From a bacterium (GTDB lineage: Bacteria > Armatimonadota > Fimbriimonadia > Fimbriimonadales > GBS-DC), in the NCBI GenBank assembly GCA_029335935.2, contig JARJMV020000310.1, positions 1-16,604 of the forward strand: a DNA stretch of 16,604 nucleotides, in the 5' to 3' direction. Below the pieces are notes generated by a model. That model made no database searches. It saw only the letters and a program-made list of their open reading frames with translations, and had not been told where the DNA came from. Numbering within the stretch: position 1 is the first letter of the stretch; the number at the start of each line of letters is the position of its first letter. A program made the position numbers and the translations under genes. Positions 1 through 7,662 of the stretch are shown here, one piece after another.

Positions 1-3
1 TCT

Positions 4-158
4 GTGCGACGCCTTTCGCGGCGTCGGACGCCAAGCAGGGCGCGCTCCAGTCTTGTCGTCGGGACAGCCAGGCTGTATGCCACACCACAAATCCCCAAAG
101 TAGGTAGCGTTGCCTCTGATATGAGCTTAATCAAACGACGCCACGAATGGCGTCGCAC
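4..158. repeat. 155 bp non-coding unit with 10 bp inverted ends and terminal hairpins
   Basis: Positions 4-13 (GTGCGACGCC) and 149-158 (GGCGTCGCAC) are exact reverse complements. Each end also folds locally. The left hairpin has stem CGACGCC (7-13) pairing with 20-26 around a six-base loop. The right hairpin has stem CGACGCCA (136-143) pairing with 148-155 around loop CGAA. The interior has another small stem (CAGCC/GGCTG near 69-79) and no convincing reading frame. This could be a small non-autonomous element, a pair of REP-like palindromes, or a structured leader plus the terminator of a gene to the left. The structure is seen directly; the identity is inferred. Confidence 0.45.
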
Positions 159-215
159 CCATACATTGGCTTGGAATAGCAGGAGTTATGCAGGCTAAGC
201 CGAAGAAGAAGCATA

Positions 216-3200
216 ATGCGAGCGTTTGCACCGCTACTTGTGTCTCTGCTGATAGCGTTTGCCTTTCCCCAGCCTTTCTCTGACGGTGTCTATGTGCTGG
301 ATGACCTGACGGCGCGTTGGGCGCAGGGGCAGGCGTCGGGTGCGCTGAACGCCACGACCGTGCGTACAGTAGCGTCTGGAGGCGTCTCGATGCGCGCGGG
401 GCTTCTACATCCCACAGCACGCCCTGCCAGTAATCAGTTCCAGATTACGCTACCTGCCGTCAACCCAGGCGACCTGCTGGTGCTGACGGCGTGGGCAGGC
501 GTAGACGACCACGCGCGGCGCGACGCCCCCCAGCACCCTCACGACGGCGTGCGCATGCGCCTCATTGTGGAAGCACGCATCGCTGCGGAGGTGGACTGCG
601 ACACATCGGGCTGGCGCGCCCTCGCCGCCGACCTGACGCCCTACGCAGGCAAAACCGTCGCCATCGCCTTCGAGTCAGACGCGAAGGGCAACACAAACTA
701 CGACTGGGCGTACTTCGCGGAGGCGCAAGTGTTGCGATTGCGCGAACGGTTCGCTCGGAAGGTAGGACGCACGCTGCCGCCTGAAGGCGTGTTGGAGGTG
801 CGCGGCGCGTCAGGCGATGCCTTCACGCTGGATGCGCCGAACCATCCCCCTCTGCGCGCCACAATCCCTGACAGCGGCGTGCTGTGGCTGCGCTATGCGT
901 TCTCAGGCGCACGCGAGGCGACACTGAGCGAACTGCAGCCCGAATCGTCGGCGCGAATCTATGCGTTGAACCCGCGCCTGCGCATCGAACTCGCTGCACC
1001 CCGACGCGCCGTGCTGACACAAGGCGAGACAACCGAGATCCTGGTGCGCATTCGCAACATCGGCGCAGGTACCTGGCGCAACGACCGAATCTCGCTCACC
1101 GTGCAATCGCTGGGCGACGCCGAGCTGCTCACGCGCCCCGAAGTGGCGACCGACCTGCTGCCGCCCAACGCCGCGTTGGAAACGCGCTTTCGCGTTCGGG
1201 TGGGTGCGCGCCCGCGTTTGAGCGTGATGATGCGCAGCGGCGCAGGCAACGACGCGCAGATCCTCGCGCCTGTGGTGGTTGCACCCACGCACACACTCCC
1301 GAACTCCGGCACAGTGGCGCGTGCAGAGAACGGCGTTGGCGCACTCCAGAACGAGCAGCTGCGCCTGCTCATCAGCCCTGCGTCGGCTGGGGGGCACGCC
1401 GCGCGACTGTTTGCGAAACAGGGCGGCGAGTGGGTTCCGATTGCCAGCAGTGCGCCGTTAGCCGACGCTGTGCTGAACGCAGAAGGCGCGCCCCCCAAGC
1501 TCCACCATTTCGCGCTGGAGAGCATCACCGCCGATTCCGAGAACCTACGCCTCGTCCTGAGGGGCAGATTGGGGCTAACCGGACGCGCTGTGTTGGAGTA
1601 CCGACTGGACGGCAACCGCCTCCACTGTGTGGGCAGGCTTACGACAGAGGTCAACGCACACCTATATCGGTTCCGCTTCCCCGACTGGCGCGTGGGCGAC
1701 GGTAGTTTCGGCGAGGCAAAAGACGAGGCGCTGTTCCCCGGATTGGAATACCTGTTGGGCGAGGAGCGTTCGTCGGGTTCGGCGTTCGCCGCGCCGCCGC
1801 ACGACCTGCGCTTCGCACCCGACCCGTACAAAATCACCGCGCCCCTGATGGCAGTGCGCTGGCGCACCTTCTTAGTAAGCATGGAATGGGACCCGACGCA
1901 GGGGTGGTCGGGCGTGCTGCGTGCGCCGAACGCGCTGTTCGCCTCACCGAACTTCTTGGAAGGGGGCGCGAACCACCGCCTCGCGCTCTGGGCGCCCACC
2001 ATCCCGCGCTGGGCAGATGAGAACACGCAACAGGCGCGCGAGCCGTTTCGGCTCATTCGCGGCGACTCGGTGCTCCTTCAGGCGACGCTGACCGTGCGCA
2101 CCGACGCCAAGGATATAGTTGAGGTAATGGCGCAGTACCTGCAGCGTGCGGGCGCGCCGTATCCGCCTGCGCCCCAACGCAACGACTTCGCCGCGCTCCA
2201 GCTTACCGTGCAGGGCTTGCTCAACAGCTACGACGCCGCGCAGCAGGCATGGCGACACACGAACACGGGTCCTGTGTCCTACGACTCCGAAGTTGCGTTG
2301 GGGCTGTGGACGCTGGCGCATCGGCTGTTCCCCGAAGACCTGCGCCGTCGGCAGGCGACAGAACAGATACGCGCTGCCGTCAACGCCCGTCCCACGGGGC
2401 AGCACGGGCTGGATGTGGCGTTCTATCTTGGTGGGTTGCCCAGCGCGCTCGACGCGGCGCAACGCGACATCGAGGCGCTCATCAAGCAGCAGCGCGCGGA
2501 CGGCAGCTGGGCATGGCAGCCCGAGACGCCGCGCCACGCCCTCTTCGGCAAAGCGGGCGACAGCAGCAGCGGCTGGACAGGGCAGTTCGCCGCGCGTGTG
2601 GGGCGCTACGCGCTGATGACCTTGCAGCCCGATGTCCGCGGGAGCCTGACGCGCGCCCTGCGCTACCTCGCCCAGCATCGACGCCCCGAAGGCGCACAGA
2701 CTTGGGAACTGCCGCTGCATGTGCCTGACCTGCTGGCTTCGGCGCACGCCGTGAACGCCTATCTCAGCGCGTACACGCTCACGGGCGACGCCGAGATGCT
2801 CCGTGAGGCGGAGCGGTGGGCGTTGCGAGGAACGCCCTTCCTCTACCTCTGGCACACGCCCGACAAACCCATCATGCGCGGTGCGAGCGTCCCCGTCTTC
2901 GGCGCAACTTGGCTTAACCAGCAGCCATGGTTCGGCGTCGCGGTACAGTGGAACGGGCTGGTGTACGCGAACGCGCTCTATCGGCTCAGCCGACAGACCA
3001 CCGACCCCGTTGTGGACTGGAAGCGCCTCGCCGACACAATCACGCTCTGCGCCGTGCAGCAGCAGGAGTGGGTTTCCGACCGCCGCGCTGACCGCGAGGG
3101 CTTCTACCCCGACGCCTTCAACATCCCACGCAACACAGAAGAGTACACTTGGGACTTGAACCCGCGCCTGATCGCGCCCTGCATCGCCCAGCGATTGGGC

Positions 3201-3533
3201 TTCGTAATTGAGCCAGTTACTGCCGTTGTACGCGCCGATGGGCGACCGATTGCTTGCACGGCGCCGGGGCTACGCTCGGCAGAGGTTCAGCAGGGCGTGC
3301 TGCGCCTGCAGATAACCCCACCTGCCAGCGACCTGCCTGCGCTCTATGTGCTGGTTGCGGGGATTAGCGCGCCCTCAGCGGTGCGGCTGAACGGCGTTGA
3401 CCTGCCCCAAGTGAACGATATGGACGCGCTCATCTGGCAACTCGCCGCGCCACAGTCGGGTTGGATGATGCACGAGGGCAAGCTGCTCGTACGCATCTTG
3501 AACCCTTCGGAGACGACGCTCACAGTGGAGTAG
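216..3533 (+). CDS. Exported multidomain beta-sandwich / alpha-toroid protein, possible polysaccharide-active enzyme
   Basis: This 1105-residue protein has an N-terminal signal peptide (residues 1 to about 19, hydrophobic core LLVSLLIAFAF). Domains by eye: a jelly-roll-like, carbohydrate-binding-type region (about 25-175, ending near NTNYDWAYFAEAQVL); a linker; a CARDB/NEW3-like sandwich (about 255-355, with VRIRNIGAGTW); a large beta-rich region recalling the super-sandwich of polysaccharide lyases and some glycosidases (about 365-640); a helical Trp/Tyr-rich region compatible with an alpha/alpha toroid (about 655-1000, with QQRADGSWAW and a Ser/Gly/Trp segment near 782-789); and a C-terminal beta domain (about 1005-1105). 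No catalytic signature is certain. The start is chosen for the signal peptide; the only purine-rich stretch upstream is the weak GAAGAAGAAG. It converges with the dehydrogenase gene 8 bp away. Neighbours suggest binding or processing of the locus polysaccharide. It could instead be purely structural. Confidence 0.85.
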   Translation: MRAFAPLLVSLLIAFAFPQPFSDGVYVLDDLTARWAQGQASGALNATTVRTVASGGVSMRAGLLHPTARPASNQFQITLPAVNPGDLLVLTAWAGVDDHARRDAPQHPHDGVRMRLIVEARIAAEVDCDTSGWRALAADLTPYAGKTVAIAFESDAKGNTNYDWAYFAEAQVLRLRERFARKVGRTLPPEGVLEVRGASGDAFTLDAPNHPPLRATIPDSGVLWLRYAFSGAREATLSELQPESSARIYALNPRLRIELAAPRRAVLTQGETTEILVRIRNIGAGTWRNDRISLTVQSLGDAELLTRPEVATDLLPPNAALETRFRVRVGARPRLSVMMRSGAGNDAQILAPVVVAPTHTLPNSGTVARAENGVGALQNEQLRLLISPASAGGHAARLFAKQGGEWVPIASSAPLADAVLNAEGAPPKLHHFALESITADSENLRLVLRGRLGLTGRAVLEYRLDGNRLHCVGRLTTEVNAHLYRFRFPDWRVGDGSFGEAKDEALFPGLEYLLGEERSSGSAFAAPPHDLRFAPDPYKITAPLMAVRWRTFLVSMEWDPTQGWSGVLRAPNALFASPNFLEGGANHRLALWAPTIPRWADENTQQAREPFRLIRGDSVLLQATLTVRTDAKDIVEVMAQYLQRAGAPYPPAPQRNDFAALQLTVQGLLNSYDAAQQAWRHTNTGPVSYDSEVALGLWTLAHRLFPEDLRRRQATEQIRAAVNARPTGQHGLDVAFYLGGLPSALDAAQRDIEALIKQQRADGSWAWQPETPRHALFGKAGDSSSGWTGQFAARVGRYALMTLQPDVRGSLTRALRYLAQHRRPEGAQTWELPLHVPDLLASAHAVNAYLSAYTLTGDAEMLREAERWALRGTPFLYLWHTPDKPIMRGASVPVFGATWLNQQPWFGVAVQWNGLVYANALYRLSRQTTDPVVDWKRLADTITLCAVQQQEWVSDRRADREGFYPDAFNIPRNTEEYTWDLNPRLIAPCIAQRLGFVIEPVTAVVRADGRPIACTAPGLRSAEVQQGVLRLQITPPASDLPALYVLVAGISAPSAVRLNGVDLPQVNDMDALIWQLAAPQSGWMMHEGKLLVRILNPSETTLTVE

Positions 3534-3545
3534 CGTCTGCGCTAC
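3530..3545. terminator. Small hairpin spanning both convergent stop codons
   Basis: GTAGCG (3530-3535) pairs with CGCTAC (3540-3545) around the loop TCTG. The plus-strand stop TAG (3531-3533) and the minus-strand stop TAG (plus-strand cta, 3542-3544) sit in opposite arms, so one 16 bp palindrome closes both genes. There is no T-run on either side, so it is not a classical intrinsic terminator; a bidirectional pause or terminator role is inferred. Confidence 0.35.
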
Positions 3546-4849
3546 AGGTTCCAGTAGAGGACCTTTTCAGGCGCGACGGTACGAGAAGCGTGCAGGTACA
3601 CGCCTTTCACATCGACGAACACGCCCTGCGCCAGCGCGTTCATCAACGAGAGATACTCCTCGTAGCATCGCTCGCGAAATCGGCGATGTGGCACAGCCAA
3701 CACGACGGCGTCGTAGTGTCCCCTGCGCGTGTGGAACGGGTCGTCGATGAAGGTGAAGGGCAGGCGTTTGCGGTCGCTTTCCGCCACCAGCGGGTCGCAT
3801 ACCTCCACGATACAGCCGAAGCTCTGCAGCTCTTCTACCAGCTCTATGACGCGCGTATCGCGTACATCGGGCACGTTCTCTTTGAACGCCAGCCCCAGCA
3901 CCAACACCTGCGCGTTGCGCACTGGGCGCCCCGCGCGTATCATCAGTTTCACCGTCTCTTTGGCGACATAGATGCCCATCGTATCGTTCGTGCGTCGTCC
4001 TGCCAGAATAACCTCTGGGTGGAACCCGATTTCCTGCGCCTTGTGGGTCAGATAGTAGGGGTCCACGGGTATACAGTGCCCGCCCACCAGTCCTGGCTCG
4101 AACGGCAGGAAGTTCCACTTCGTGCGCGCTGCCGCGAGTACTTCGCGCGTGTTCAACCCCAAGCGGTGGAAGAGCATCGCAAGCTCGTTCATCAGGGCGA
4201 TGTTCAAATCGCGCTGCGTGTTCTCGATGACTTTGGCAGCTTCGGCAGTTCGGATGTCTGGAGCTTTGTGGATGCCCGCTTTGACCACCAGTCCGTACAG
4301 GCGCGCGAGCGTCTCGGTGGTCTGCTCATCCTGCCCTGCGACGACCTTCACGATGGTCTCCAGCGTGTGTTCGGCGTCGCCAGGGTTGATGCGTTCGGGT
4401 GAGTAGCCGAGTTTGAAATCCACGCCTGCTCTCATGCCTGACGCCTGCTCCAGCACAGGGGCGCAGTCCTCTTCGGTGCATCCGGGGTAAACCGTCGATT
4501 CGTAAACCACGATGGCGCCGCGTTTCATATGTTGCCCGACAGTTTCGCTGGCGCGGATGAGATAACGCAGGTCGGGGCGTTTCGCCTTGTCCACGGGCGT
4601 GGGCACGGTGATGATAATCACATCGGCGTCTTGCATGAGGGTGGGGTCGGTCGTCAAAGTCAGGTTCGGGTTCCGAAGTTCGGTTTCGGGCGTTTCGCCG
4701 TTGCAATCATAGCCGTGCTGCAGTTCTTGGACGCGCGTCTCGTCCACATCGTAGCCGACTGTAGGCAGATGTTTGGCGAATCCGACCGCCAGAGGCAGTC
4801 CCACATAGCCCAGTCCGACGATACAGACCTGTTTCGGCGTTTCGTTCAT
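3542..4849 (-). CDS. tviB: Nucleotide-sugar 6-dehydrogenase, TviB/WbpO type (UDP-N-acetylhexosamine dehydrogenase)
   Basis: A cytoplasmic NAD-dependent enzyme that oxidises C6 of a UDP-sugar to a uronic acid in two steps. In the 435-residue form the N-terminal Rossmann motif GLGYVG is at 12-17, followed by TVPTPVD, the YESTVYPG segment and the substrate helix with AAKVIENTQRDLNIALMNE. The catalytic cysteine is C259 in GLVGGHCIPVDPYYLTHK, and the C-terminal UDP-binding domain includes LGLAFKENVPDVRDTR. The wording around IENTQRDLN and KWNFLPFEPGLVGGHC matches the Vi-antigen TviB and WbpO branch (UDP-GlcNAc or UDP-GalNAc) better than UDP-glucose dehydrogenases; substrate remains inferred. I chose the ATG at 4849, not one 15 codons upstream: it overlaps the previous gene's stop as ATGA and is preceded by AAGGAG 11 bases away. 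It is the distal gene of a two-gene operon with the SDR. Confidence 0.93.
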   Translation of the reverse strand: MNETPKQVCIVGLGYVGLPLAVGFAKHLPTVGYDVDETRVQELQHGYDCNGETPETELRNPNLTLTTDPTLMQDADVIIITVPTPVDKAKRPDLRYLIRASETVGQHMKRGAIVVYESTVYPGCTEEDCAPVLEQASGMRAGVDFKLGYSPERINPGDAEHTLETIVKVVAGQDEQTTETLARLYGLVVKAGIHKAPDIRTAEAAKVIENTQRDLNIALMNELAMLFHRLGLNTREVLAAARTKWNFLPFEPGLVGGHCIPVDPYYLTHKAQEIGFHPEVILAGRRTNDTMGIYVAKETVKLMIRAGRPVRNAQVLVLGLAFKENVPDVRDTRVIELVEELQSFGCIVEVCDPLVAESDRKRLPFTFIDDPFHTRRGHYDAVVLAVPHRRFRERCYEEYLSLMNALAQGVFVDVKGVYLHASRTVAPEKVLYWNL

Positions 4850-5817
4850 GGCAATACTATCTCCTTCGCCCAGTCGCGATTGCTGAGATACCACTCCACA
4901 GTGCGTCGCAAGCCTTCCTCAACGCTAATCTGGGGTTCCCAGTTCAGCAGGGCGCGCGCTTTACTAATGTCTGCCCAAGTCGCTTGCACATCGGCGGGGT
5001 GCATCGGCTCTGTGCGCCACACGGCTCGCTTGCCGAGCAGCTGCTCGATGGTCCCGATAATCCACTTCAGCGACACCGGTCGGTCCCCTCCGAGGTTGAT
5101 AATCTCGTAGCCGAGGGGCTTAAGCGCAGCGACTGTACCCCGCGCGATATCGTCGACATAGGTAAAGTCGCGCTCCTGCATGCCGTCACCAAATACTTGG
5201 ATAGGTTCGCCTTCGGCAATCCAGCGGATGAACCGAAAGATGCTCATGTCGGGTCGCCCCGCAGGGCCGTAGACCGTGAAATAGCGCAGTACGGTGATAT
5301 CCAATCCGTACAGGTGGTGATAAGTGTAGCACAGGGCTTCTGCGCCTTTTTTGGACGCAGCGTAAGGCGAGAGGGGGCGGTCGGTGGGTAGATCCTCACG
5401 GAAGGGGCGCTCGCGATTGCCGTACAAGCTGGAGGTGGACGCCAGCACATACTTTGGCACGCCGTGTTGGCGGCACAGCTCCAGCAGGTTCAGCGCGCCC
5501 GTGGTGTTGGTGGCGATGTAGACCCACGGGTTCTGCACGCTTTGGCGCACACCCGCCCGCGCCGCGAGGTTAATCACTGCATCGTAGGGTAAATGCGACT
5601 CGAACACCTGACGCAACGGCTCCCACTCGCTGATGTCCACTGGATAGAACGAAAAGTTGGGGGATGGCTCTAACTGGCTCAGACGCCACCGTTTGAGCGT
5701 GGGATCGTAGGCGTCGTTGAGGTTGTCCACGCTGATCACAGTGTGTCCCTCTTGCAAAAGCCGTTCGGCAGTTTTCGCGCCGATGAATCCAGCACTGCCC
5801 GTCAGAAAAATTCGCAT
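4846..5817 (-). CDS. NAD-dependent epimerase of the UDP-glucuronate 4-epimerase / TviC-like SDR group
   Basis: A 323-residue extended short-chain dehydrogenase/reductase predicted to invert C4 of a UDP-hexuronate in the cytoplasm. Seen: the NAD-binding GSAGFIG at 7-13, DNLNDAYDPTLK at 31-42, NLAARAGVRQSVQNP, the active-site serine region STSSLYG (127-133), and the catalytic pair Y152/K156 in PYAASKKGAE. The segment TVYGPAGRPDMSIF is typical of UDP-glucuronate 4-epimerases (CapI/LspL group), and TviC has the same fold. It lies upstream of the dehydrogenase and overlaps it by 4 bp (ATGA), so the two are translationally coupled and probably act on the same sugar, for example UDP-GlcNAcA to UDP-GalNAcA or UDP-GlcA to UDP-GalA. 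The start has AAGGAG at 5829-5834, 11 bases upstream. Confidence 0.92.
   Translation of the reverse strand: MRIFLTGSAGFIGAKTAERLLQEGHTVISVDNLNDAYDPTLKRWRLSQLEPSPNFSFYPVDISEWEPLRQVFESHLPYDAVINLAARAGVRQSVQNPWVYIATNTTGALNLLELCRQHGVPKYVLASTSSLYGNRERPFREDLPTDRPLSPYAASKKGAEALCYTYHHLYGLDITVLRYFTVYGPAGRPDMSIFRFIRWIAEGEPIQVFGDGMQERDFTYVDDIARGTVAALKPLGYEIINLGGDRPVSLKWIIGTIEQLLGKRAVWRTEPMHPADVQATWADISKARALLNWEPQISVEEGLRRTVEWYLSNRDWAKEIVLP
4861..4866 (-). promoter_or_regulatory. Shine-Dalgarno site deciding the dehydrogenase start
   Basis: Reading the minus strand, AAGGAG lies 11 bases before the ATG at 4849, inside the end of the SDR gene. The same hexamer at the same 11-base spacing precedes the SDR start. 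It favours translation from 4849 over the earlier in-frame ATG at 4894. Confidence 0.75.
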
Positions 5818-5843
5818 GTGAGTCCCTTCTCCTTACGGCTCCA

Positions 5844-5872
5844 ATTCTACCACACCCTACAGACTTAACCAA
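5844..5872 (-). promoter_or_regulatory. Promoter of the SDR-dehydrogenase operon
   Basis: On the minus strand TTGGTT (5872-5867) lies 17 bases from TAGAAT (5849-5844), and TGG just before the latter makes an extended -10. The predicted transcript would start near 5837, giving a leader of about 20 bases that contains AAGGAG. The -35 overlaps the first copy of the 12 bp direct repeat. Confidence 0.5.
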
Positions 5873-5878
5873 AGTGTG
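5867..5878 (+). repeat. 12 bp direct repeat, copy 1
   Basis: AACCAAAGTGTG occurs here over the -35 element of the leftward SDR promoter. An identical copy at 6006-6017 lies in the promoter of the rightward gene. This is a candidate operator shared by both divergent promoters. Confidence 0.5.
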
Positions 5879-5916
5879 TCGGGATAGTCCTGCTGAGACG
5901 CCTCACTGCACTCTGC

Positions 5917-5975
5917 GTGACAACGAAGCGTGGTCATTCCAAGCCGCAAGCAAGGAACCCCCACCCGCTCCTAAC
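5917..5975. repeat. Possible degenerate dispersed intergenic repeat
   Basis: This stretch of the divergent intergenic region (GTGACAACGAAGCG then GTCATTCC and GCAAGCAAGGAACC) resembles the GTCATTC/GAGCGAAGCGAAGAATC-type dispersed repeats seen in many bacterial genomes. The internal TTCC and GGAA can pair. One copy in the window is not enough to establish a family; this is resemblance only. Confidence 0.2.
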
Positions 5976-6005
5976 CGAACACCCTCGTCGGGAATCAAGT
6001 CATCG

Positions 6006-6017
6006 AACCAAAGTGTG
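6006..6017 (+). repeat. 12 bp direct repeat, copy 2
   Basis: This copy of AACCAAAGTGTG is identical to 5867-5878. It ends with the TG of the extended -10 TGCTATAAT of the rightward gene, so a bound protein would cover that promoter. Confidence 0.5.
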
Positions 6018-6024
6018 CTATAAT
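6016..6024 (+). promoter_or_regulatory. Extended -10 box for a leaderless transcript of the 542-residue protein gene
   Basis: TGCTATAAT is a perfect extended -10 (TATAAT at 6019-6024). The predicted start of transcription, about 7 bases on, is near 6031, only 3 bases before the ATG at 6034. No Shine-Dalgarno is present and no good -35 was found. Confidence 0.6.
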
Positions 6025-6033
6025 ACGATTGCT

Positions 6034-7662
6034 ATGGCGCGCAAGCGAGTGGCTCTAATAGTACCGCACAACGATCGGAGCAGTCCTGCATATACACGCA
6101 ACCTGCGGTTGGCGCGGATGTGGCGCAACGCTCTGCGCCTGTGGGGCGTGGACGCGAGCATCATCGTCGCAGGCGATGTGTCTAAAAGCCAGTTCCAAAG
6201 CCAGTATGACTTCGGTATCGTGCCCACAATGGAGAACCTCACGGGCACGATGGCGATTAACAGCTGGCTCGACTACTCGGCAGGGGATAAGCCGCTTTAC
6301 TTGTGTGGGTATCACATTCCGCAGGGCACAGCAGGCACGCCTGCGACTGGCGTGCTGGGGCTGACCCCCATCGAAAACGGCGCCACGAACATCAAGCGCA
6401 TCGGGCGACGCGCCGTGTGGGCGTCGGGCGCTATGGTCTATGTCGCAGGCTATGCCGCGCGTATCAACAGTGTGTTTCACGGCTTGCGCGTCAACGCCAG
6501 CAACCCTCAACTGCAAGTGCTGCTCCGCCCCGACCCCGATTTGCATACCGCCGACCAGCATGTGCTGATTGCGCGCTGGTATAACCGCTACTTCTTGCCA
6601 ACGACCACAGATAGTTTCAACCACTCGCTCTGGGTGATTCCATGGATTATGGTGAATGAAGACGCCGAGCCAGAGTGGAGCCGCCCGTGGACCGCGGATA
6701 TAGACCATATTATCAGCGTGTCCAACTCCCAAATGAACTTCAACTACTACTTACAAACCTTTCTGTGGCTACACGCTTTCTGCCAGCAGACAGGGTTGGT
6801 GGTGCATTGTGGCGCGACGACCAGCGCGCTGAACAACATCCGCCCGACCGCTAACTACCTTCACCGCAACGGGCGCAATTACAACTCGCAGATGCAGCAA
6901 ATCCACCAAGTCTTGCTCGCGGAGCAGCATCGGCACTTCCCCGTTTGCCTACACGACCATTTTTGGATGATCGAGGACACGCGCGGCAGCGGAAATGTCA
7001 CGACTTTCGTGAACCCGTATGGCACATTTCGTGAGCTGAGCTCGCCTGCGGCCTTCCGGGCGCACTGGAAAGGCAGTATGGACGAGATGCAGCAGATGGG
7101 GTTCACCGACTGCCACTGTAGCCATTACCGCTATGCGAATTTTGCCAACAACCAGTTTTCGGATCGTTATTTACGCTTTTTGCGCGACGAGACGCCTCTG
7201 CGCGCGGTGCGTATCTGGTCAGGGAGCTGCGCCGTATCGCCTCACACGCGGTTCATACCGCCTGCGCCGCTGACGCGCAACCCCTTTGAACGGCGCTATG
7301 GGATCGAAATAGTGAACTCGTATGACGCGCTGTGGGTGAACGCCGACACCAGCGCGAACTTGATGAACCGTTTGAATATTGCGGTGCTGGATGGCTACGG
7401 CAGCTCGTCGGAGAATGTGGAGGTGCTGTGGGCGCGTGTGATGGGGCATCGGTTCGGCAACCTGATGTGGGATCGCTGGCTACGCGAGGGCGCATTGCAT
7501 TATCACCATCAAGTGGAGATGGCGACCGAGTATCCCAGCCCTGCGATGTATGTGTACGAGCAGATGCGCACTTGGCGGAATCTGCTGAGTGGCTGGGTGT
7601 TTCTGGGGAGCATCACCGACATTGTGCAGTGGCGCAATCGGGCGCGCAGCGCGCTGGGTTAA
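6034..7662 (+). CDS. Cytoplasmic protein of unrecognised family (542 residues)
   Basis: I do not recognise this family. There is no signal peptide or membrane segment. The N-terminus (KRVALIVPHND, then GVDASIIVAGD and YDFGIVPTMENL, residues 4-69) reads as a Rossmann- or glutamine-amidotransferase-like alpha/beta fold. The middle and C-terminus are rich in His, Cys and aromatics: H258-C259, H307-D308-H309 in CLHDHFW, C360-H361-C362-S363-H364, and H489 with H491-H492. These could form a metal site, and a distant polysaccharide deacetylase or hydrolase is possible, but no NodB TFDDG motif is seen. The start at 6034 is preferred to a GTG at 5917, because the 39-residue extension is low quality and contains the -10 box. 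It diverges from the SDR operon and converges with glycosyltransferase A, overlapping it by 4 bp. Confidence 0.85.
   Translation: MARKRVALIVPHNDRSSPAYTRNLRLARMWRNALRLWGVDASIIVAGDVSKSQFQSQYDFGIVPTMENLTGTMAINSWLDYSAGDKPLYLCGYHIPQGTAGTPATGVLGLTPIENGATNIKRIGRRAVWASGAMVYVAGYAARINSVFHGLRVNASNPQLQVLLRPDPDLHTADQHVLIARWYNRYFLPTTTDSFNHSLWVIPWIMVNEDAEPEWSRPWTADIDHIISVSNSQMNFNYYLQTFLWLHAFCQQTGLVVHCGATTSALNNIRPTANYLHRNGRNYNSQMQQIHQVLLAEQHRHFPVCLHDHFWMIEDTRGSGNVTTFVNPYGTFRELSSPAAFRAHWKGSMDEMQQMGFTDCHCSHYRYANFANNQFSDRYLRFLRDETPLRAVRIWSGSCAVSPHTRFIPPAPLTRNPFERRYGIEIVNSYDALWVNADTSANLMNRLNIAVLDGYGSSSENVEVLWARVMGHRFGNLMWDRWLREGALHYHHQVEMATEYPSPAMYVYEQMRTWRNLLSGWVFLGSITDIVQWRNRARSALG

Noticed and set aside
959-2056. 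Long open frame on the minus strand inside the exported protein gene (365 codons)
   Set aside because: Arg/Ser/Ala-rich low-quality translation with no motif, fully antisense to a strong multidomain gene; a by-product of GC-rich codon usage.
3461-4402. Plus-strand open frame opposite the dehydrogenase (313 codons)
   Set aside because: It is antisense to the conserved TviB-like motifs and its translation has no recognisable domain.
4850-4894. Fifteen-codon N-terminal extension of the dehydrogenase
   Set aside because: It would overlap the SDR gene by 49 bases and ignore the AAGGAG and ATGA coupling at 4849; the family begins close to the Rossmann motif.
5917-6033. Extension of the 542-residue protein to a GTG at 5917
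   Set aside because: The extra 39 residues look non-coding (Pro/Arg/His-rich) and contain the promoter's TATAAT box and 12 bp repeat.
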